This document shows positions 59,501-64,000 of a stretch of DNA of 64,000 nt, one piece after another; the first letter of the stretch is position 1; every line of letters begins with the position of its first letter. The notes beneath the pieces were generated by a model. The model was not told the DNA's origin. It made no database searches and saw nothing but the letters and a program-made list of their open reading frames with translations. Both the position numbers and the translations under genes were made by a program. This stretch comes from Gonatopus flavifemur (Eukaryota > Arthropoda > Insecta > Hymenoptera > Dryinidae). The stretch is from the NCBI GenBank assembly GCA_018340375.1, contig JAFFJZ010000001.1, forward strand, positions 63,294,001-63,358,000. The letters are read 5' to 3'.

Positions 59501-61088
59501 TTTTCAAGGCAAATCAAAGAACCTTAGCATAGTTTCTACTTATAACGCTCAAAGCAGAACGAAAAAGAATATTTTTCAAGTCAAAGATAAAGAGCGATAT
59601 GCCCGTACATCGTCAGATTTATACTTCTTCCTCATTCAAAATCAACTCCCTTATTTCTCAGAACAATCTTAAATGTTGAACGTGCTTGAAATTTCCCCAC
59701 GAAAGGATATCCTTTTTCCATATAAATTTTAAACTTCACCCAAATAGAATTCCCTTATTTACGAATCTTCAAAAGATTCCCTCCAGACAACCTTGCGATA
59801 TATGACAGTAATTTCACATTCCAATAATGTTAAATATTCACATATTGAGGGAGGATTATCATGAAACACTCCTACTCTATTTCGCATTCTCGAGGATTCA
59901 AATTCTTTGATACGTATAACGGAATCGTATGTGTCAGAGTATGAAACGCTCACACGGACGTTGGAATGACATCTAATGTAAATTCTGAGAAGGTGCGAAT
60001 CGATGAATCAGATATCAAAGGGAGTTAAAAGGAACACGACAGGGAAGGTAAGAATTGAAGAATTCAATTTCACAGGTCGCGATTCAATACACCCCAACAC
60101 ACCTTACACAATATCTTATTGACCTTTCAACTGTTGGACGTTTGATACGAGTCATTGAACCTACCGTTCGTAAATTGACATCGTCGTCATAAAAATTTCA
60201 AAACATTGGATATTCTTTTTGAATATTTCCTACATGCGTAAAATATGTGATAGAATGATGGACGTTGATGTACCCCAGTTGCCGGTGGAACATTAAATAT
60301 TTCTTGGAAAATCATTCAACGATTCCGCTTGAGGATCTTCTTGGTAAAAAAATGAACAAGATAAATTTAATATTCTTATCACAGATACGTGGCATGTAAA
60401 TTCGAATTATATTCTCTGACTAACGATTAATAGCTTCAAAAAAACGATTGACGTCCCGACTCACAATGTGTACTGTTTCGTAAGTGTGCTATTGCGTGAA
60501 TGTCTTTAAAGCACAAAATTTTCCGGAACAAATATTCGAAGTACAAGGTATAAGTTTGCTTCAAAGTATATTCTGAAAATGTTTTCCTGAGAATTTCATA
60601 TTCTTTGAAAACAATAGTTTTGAGGAAACAAATAAAAACTTCCTATTCCTGTGGGTGAAAGAAGTTACACAATCCACGTACAATTGACTTTCATGAGAGT
60701 TCCCATTGACGAAAGCACCATTCAAACACCCTACGATGGTTGAGAACTACACCACTTTTGACGATGAAACGATCTACTTTATATAGATCCTAAACCTTTC
60801 ATCGAACGAAATGAATCAATAAATCACGCACATGACGCATGCAATCATGATAACATGATATCGTAATCACTCGCATAGTGGTAAACCTCTATCTGAATAC
60901 TTCAACTGTATTTGAATGAAATGAAACCTCCTTTGAACGTGGCCCTTTCATCAAGCAAATTGATTTGGCAAACTGATCTAACAAATTTTCCAATAGTCGA
61001 ACAATGCGAACAAAAAAAGAACACGAACTTGTATGGTACTCGTGATTAGTACTTTATTAAAAACACACATTTCGATTCTTTGTTTCAG
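56581..61088. other. No gene recognised; probable intron upstream of the LDLa exon
   Basis: About 4.5 kb with no supported exon or repeat. A GC-richer patch at 58680-58830 carries no recognisable frame. By position this is probably intron sequence upstream of the exon at 61089, since that exon starts in phase 1 and so cannot be the first coding exon. Confidence 0.45.
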
Positions 61089-61196
61089 AATGCGACTCGA
61101 GTCAATTCAGATGTAAGAATGGAGAATGCATTGACGTTGCTAAACACTGTAATGGCGTGTCAGATTGTCGTGATCATTCCGACGAACTCAATTGTC
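61089..61196 (+). CDS. Internal exon encoding one LDL-receptor class A (LDLa) module
   Basis: The exon runs from a good acceptor (pyrimidine-rich tract ending TTTGTTTCAG at 61088) to a consensus donor GTAAGT at 61197. It is 108 bp and enters and leaves in phase 1, the usual arrangement for shuffled extracellular modules. The complete domain is 35 residues with six cysteines at 1, 8, 13, 20, 26 and 35: it opens [13 protein letters not shown], then HCNGVSDC, and closes RDHSDELNC. The acidic residues around D25, D28, D31 and E32 form the calcium-binding motif D-C-x-D-x-S-D-E. LDLa modules fold around three disulfides and one calcium ion and bind ligands outside the cell. I cannot tell which gene this is: perlecan-type, LDL-receptor-related and other multi-module proteins all use such exons. 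No neighbouring exon is visible within about 3 kb downstream or many kb upstream, so flanking introns are long. Confidence 0.93.
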
Positions 61197-61342
61197 GTAA
61201 GTATCGTGAATTTTCAATTTGCTGATCATTTTGTTCGTTCTGAGTATTCGATTTTGCACTGCAAAGTGAGCACAATGTTGGCTTATTTATGAGAGTAATG
61301 AGTTTCTTTGATTGACGATTATCTTTATCGCTTTCACTTTTC

Positions 61343-61590
61343 AAAAAATTTCCGGAAACAATAAAATATTTAGTCGAATAGTCGCCATAAAATACTTAAT
61401 TGAGTCGAATAAACTTTCATTGACTCAATTGAATGACTGTTTCTATTCATGAAATATTTCATAGCAAATTAAATATTTGTTTGAGTGAATAAATATTTAA
61501 TCAAGTGAATGAAGCTTTATTCAAATCAATTGAGTATTTATATGGCGACTATTCGACTAAATATTTTATTGTTCCCGGAAATTTTTTCTC
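61343..61590. mobile_element. 248-bp palindromic MITE in the intron after the LDLa exon
   Basis: AAAAAATTTCCGG, then AACAATAAAATATTTAGTCG and AATAGTCGCCATA in the left arm are matched by their complements in the right arm, with a centre near 61466 and several TTGAGTCGAATAAA-type words. Both ends read into GAGA/TCTC-like sequence. It begins 147 bp after the donor site. Confidence 0.8.
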
Positions 61591-64000
61591 TCGGTACGGT
61601 CTCTTATCGCTGATGGATAAAATTCAAATTGAAAGCAATTTTACGATCAAACGCAGTTGTGTTAAACATAATTTGATACAGGTTGGAATAATTTTTTGTC
61701 AAATTGTTAACGATGAAAATTCAATTTCATCATAATGGGATATCAATGCTTCGAATCTTGATTCAAAGTAAATTGCCACGAGACAAATATTTGTTTGAAA
61801 AATAATCCAAGAGCTGATCAATGAACGAATGAATCAATGACTTTACTTGATTATTTTTCAAATCGTTCATTTCTACGAAATCAATTTTTAATATATCAAA
61901 ATTCTATAAATCGTGGAGGAGAGAATAATTATTTCTTTATATAATATATGTGTGTTATTCAGTAACCTTCGCACGGTTGAGGAGAATTGTTTCCTTCCGA
62001 TTCCAACTCTCTATGAATTGAACGAAACTCATTACTGCTTCTGTTTCTTTTTTTTTTAATTTGGGAGTGTCATACTTCTAGCATGAAATTTGTGTGCTTT
62101 TGTGCTTAACGATTTTCCTTGGCCATTCAAAAATAAATGAATAATGCATGCTACGTTCTAATTTTATTCTCAACGTATATTCACCATCGTAATTCATCGT
62201 TATGAAATGAGAACAAGGTGTATATGTGATTTTCATGAAATAACGAAAGCACGGTTTGCCAACTTTGAACTAACATCATATATGTTTTCGTATGTTGTTT
62301 TTATTACATTATGAATTTATAGACGTTCTAGGGGTTTGATTTTTATCGTGTCATTTAGAGAATGGTTAGATTTTCAATTACTTTCTTTAGAATTCACAGA
62401 GCAATGTGTTCAACGTCTTCTAGTTTGCTTCTTATATGCTGCTTGAGACTGCAAAATCATGGACAGCCGGAGAAAATATGAATTTGAAAGAATTATCAAT
62501 TATGAAAAATATAAACTACGAAGAAATATGGAAGAACAATTTTTAAAATTGAAATCTCGATAACGTGAAGAATAGAAGGGACTTTGAAACGAATATTCAA
62601 ACTGTTGGAGTACACACTTCAATAATGTATTCCTAATATCGACTAAACAAAAAAGTATAGGAAGGACAGGAAGGAAATATGCACCAAAAATGGTATGAAA
62701 GCATCAATTTCTCAGAAAATACAATGAAATTTCATTGTGTTATTGCGGAGGATAATAATGATAATCAGTAATTTTCTGATTCTGCAACAGAAATACTTGA
62801 TTCTGAACAATGTTTCGCAATGTTGATACAATTCGCATGACACCTTTGAATTTTTTATGTTACAAATCACTGAAAATTCCTCCCCACGTAGAATCTGTGT
62901 AAAAATCCATGAACTACGGGAAAAAATATGAGATTCCGGAATCAGCGTGAATAAAAATGCTAGTATAACAATTGTGGGAATATCGAAGCCAAAAAAAAAT
63001 TAACTGTGCACGCCGGGTATTTCCAAGACTCCATCAATACCGTGGCAACTTCGATGCCAACGACGACGAAAGAGAAATAACTCAGGGGGTTTGTATTTTA
63101 ATTGAACTGCAATTTCTTCCTCATATTTGATGAATTCATCATACGAGGAAATATCATCATATATTCAAATTCAGAAATGGAATGAATAAAATGTTTTAAT
63201 TAATCATAAACATCGATGAGAAAAATCCTTTAGAATTCTCTTGAAATACGAATCGTTTGATCTACGAACAATAATTGTCCCGGTAGATGATACACCTTCG
63301 TGAAACAACGGTAATTAAAACTCGACGCTTCACTTCGACTATCAACTGATAATTCGAACATGTGCACGAAAGCGTATGAGCGCATTTATAATCATATTAT
63401 GTAGAATAAATGGGATAAAATCGTAAGTGCCATGAGCAGTTAAAGCCCCTTATATGTACGTTATTCAAACAAACGTAGTATGAATATGCAAGTGATATAT
63501 ATGTATATTTACTACATTCGCTAAAGACAAGTCGGCTGGTATGGTAAAAATGCATAGCCATTGATACCTCTTTTCTCTTAGCGGTGCATGCGACAGCAGG
63601 GGGAACGCGTATTATTTATGACCGTTAAGCATTACACGTCAAGCCAAACTTGCATGCGATCTCGCAGTGAAACTAATCGCTCGAATAAACCACGAGCTAT
63701 TACGATGAGCTCAATAATAATTATAATTGTAACTGTGACAACAATAATAGCGTGTACTCCGAAAAAAGACCATCGGCAGCTTTATTTATTCTTACACTCG
63801 GGTCAAAGAACTTTCAATCGAGAGGGAAGGAAAAATTGATAAAACAATTCTATTACAAATGAAGAGGAGATGATTTTTCGAACTGGAAAAGATCTTTTGT
63901 TGCCGATCTTGAGAATCATAATAGAAGGATGGAATTAATCGCGAAATACAAGAAACAATATTAAATCCGAGTTCAAGAATCTCATTTCTGTTTATCAAAA
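61591..64000. other. No further exon recognised; probable downstream intron
   Basis: No second LDLa, EGF or other extracellular module is visible. A pyrimidine tract ending TTAG at 63581 precedes a frame that hits a stop after about 50 bp in the phase required, so I do not call it an exon. The rest is AT-rich. Confidence 0.45.

Noticed and set aside
63582..63840. Possible exon after a pyrimidine tract ending TTAG
   Set aside because: In the phase needed to follow the LDLa exon it reaches a stop after about 50 bp with no good donor. The longer open frame there has no domain and a low-complexity isoleucine/threonine run.

Overview
This is animal nuclear DNA, most likely from an insect. It is AT-rich, has no operons or bacterial-type long reading frames, and contains a mariner, two hAT-type and two TTAA-type transposon copies plus many short inverted-repeat elements. 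A hymenopteran is my guess from the MITE-rich character, but that is weak inference. Almost none of the open frames in the window look like host genes: they are short, overlap one another, and many lie inside repeats. The one host coding segment I can defend is a single exon at 61089-61196 (+). It encodes one complete LDL-receptor class A module between consensus splice sites, in phase 1 at both ends. Most of the window is therefore probably intron or 5' flank of a multi-domain LDLa protein gene on the + strand. Layout: 1-4345 is quiet apart from a decayed repeat at 1.9 kb. 4.3-6.0 kb holds a loopless palindromic MITE and a 1.1-kb inverted-repeat element. 6-10.4 kb is quiet with one MITE. 10.4-14.8 kb is a nest of foldback and TIR elements. 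15-25.5 kb is mostly quiet. 25.6-28.8 kb is a transposon stack up to four levels deep: a GC-rich palindrome, a hAT element with 8-bp target duplications and a transposase C-terminal relic, and a TTAA element carrying a foldback. 29 kb has another nest. 33.5-35.9 kb has a 1-kb palindrome followed by a near-intact mariner whose transposase carries one frameshift. 38.5-39.7 kb has a TIR element. 44-48.4 kb has a Foldback-like palindrome with tandem subrepeats and other repeats. 51.8-56.6 kb is the densest MITE cluster. 56.6-64 kb is quiet apart from the LDLa exon and a palindromic MITE 147 bp past its donor site. Three patterns go beyond listing transposons. First, many elements with unrelated interiors share short termini (CAC followed by a purine-rich stretch) and 2-bp target duplications that are often, but not always, TA. 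One inserted into an arm of a palindrome, so the other arm preserves the empty site. Second, the interior of each element tends to be saturated with one short word and its reverse complement, and the word differs between elements. Third, four of these elements carry a tRNA-like A-box/B-box module near their middle. All coordinates and alignments were made by eye, so element edges may be off by a few bases.
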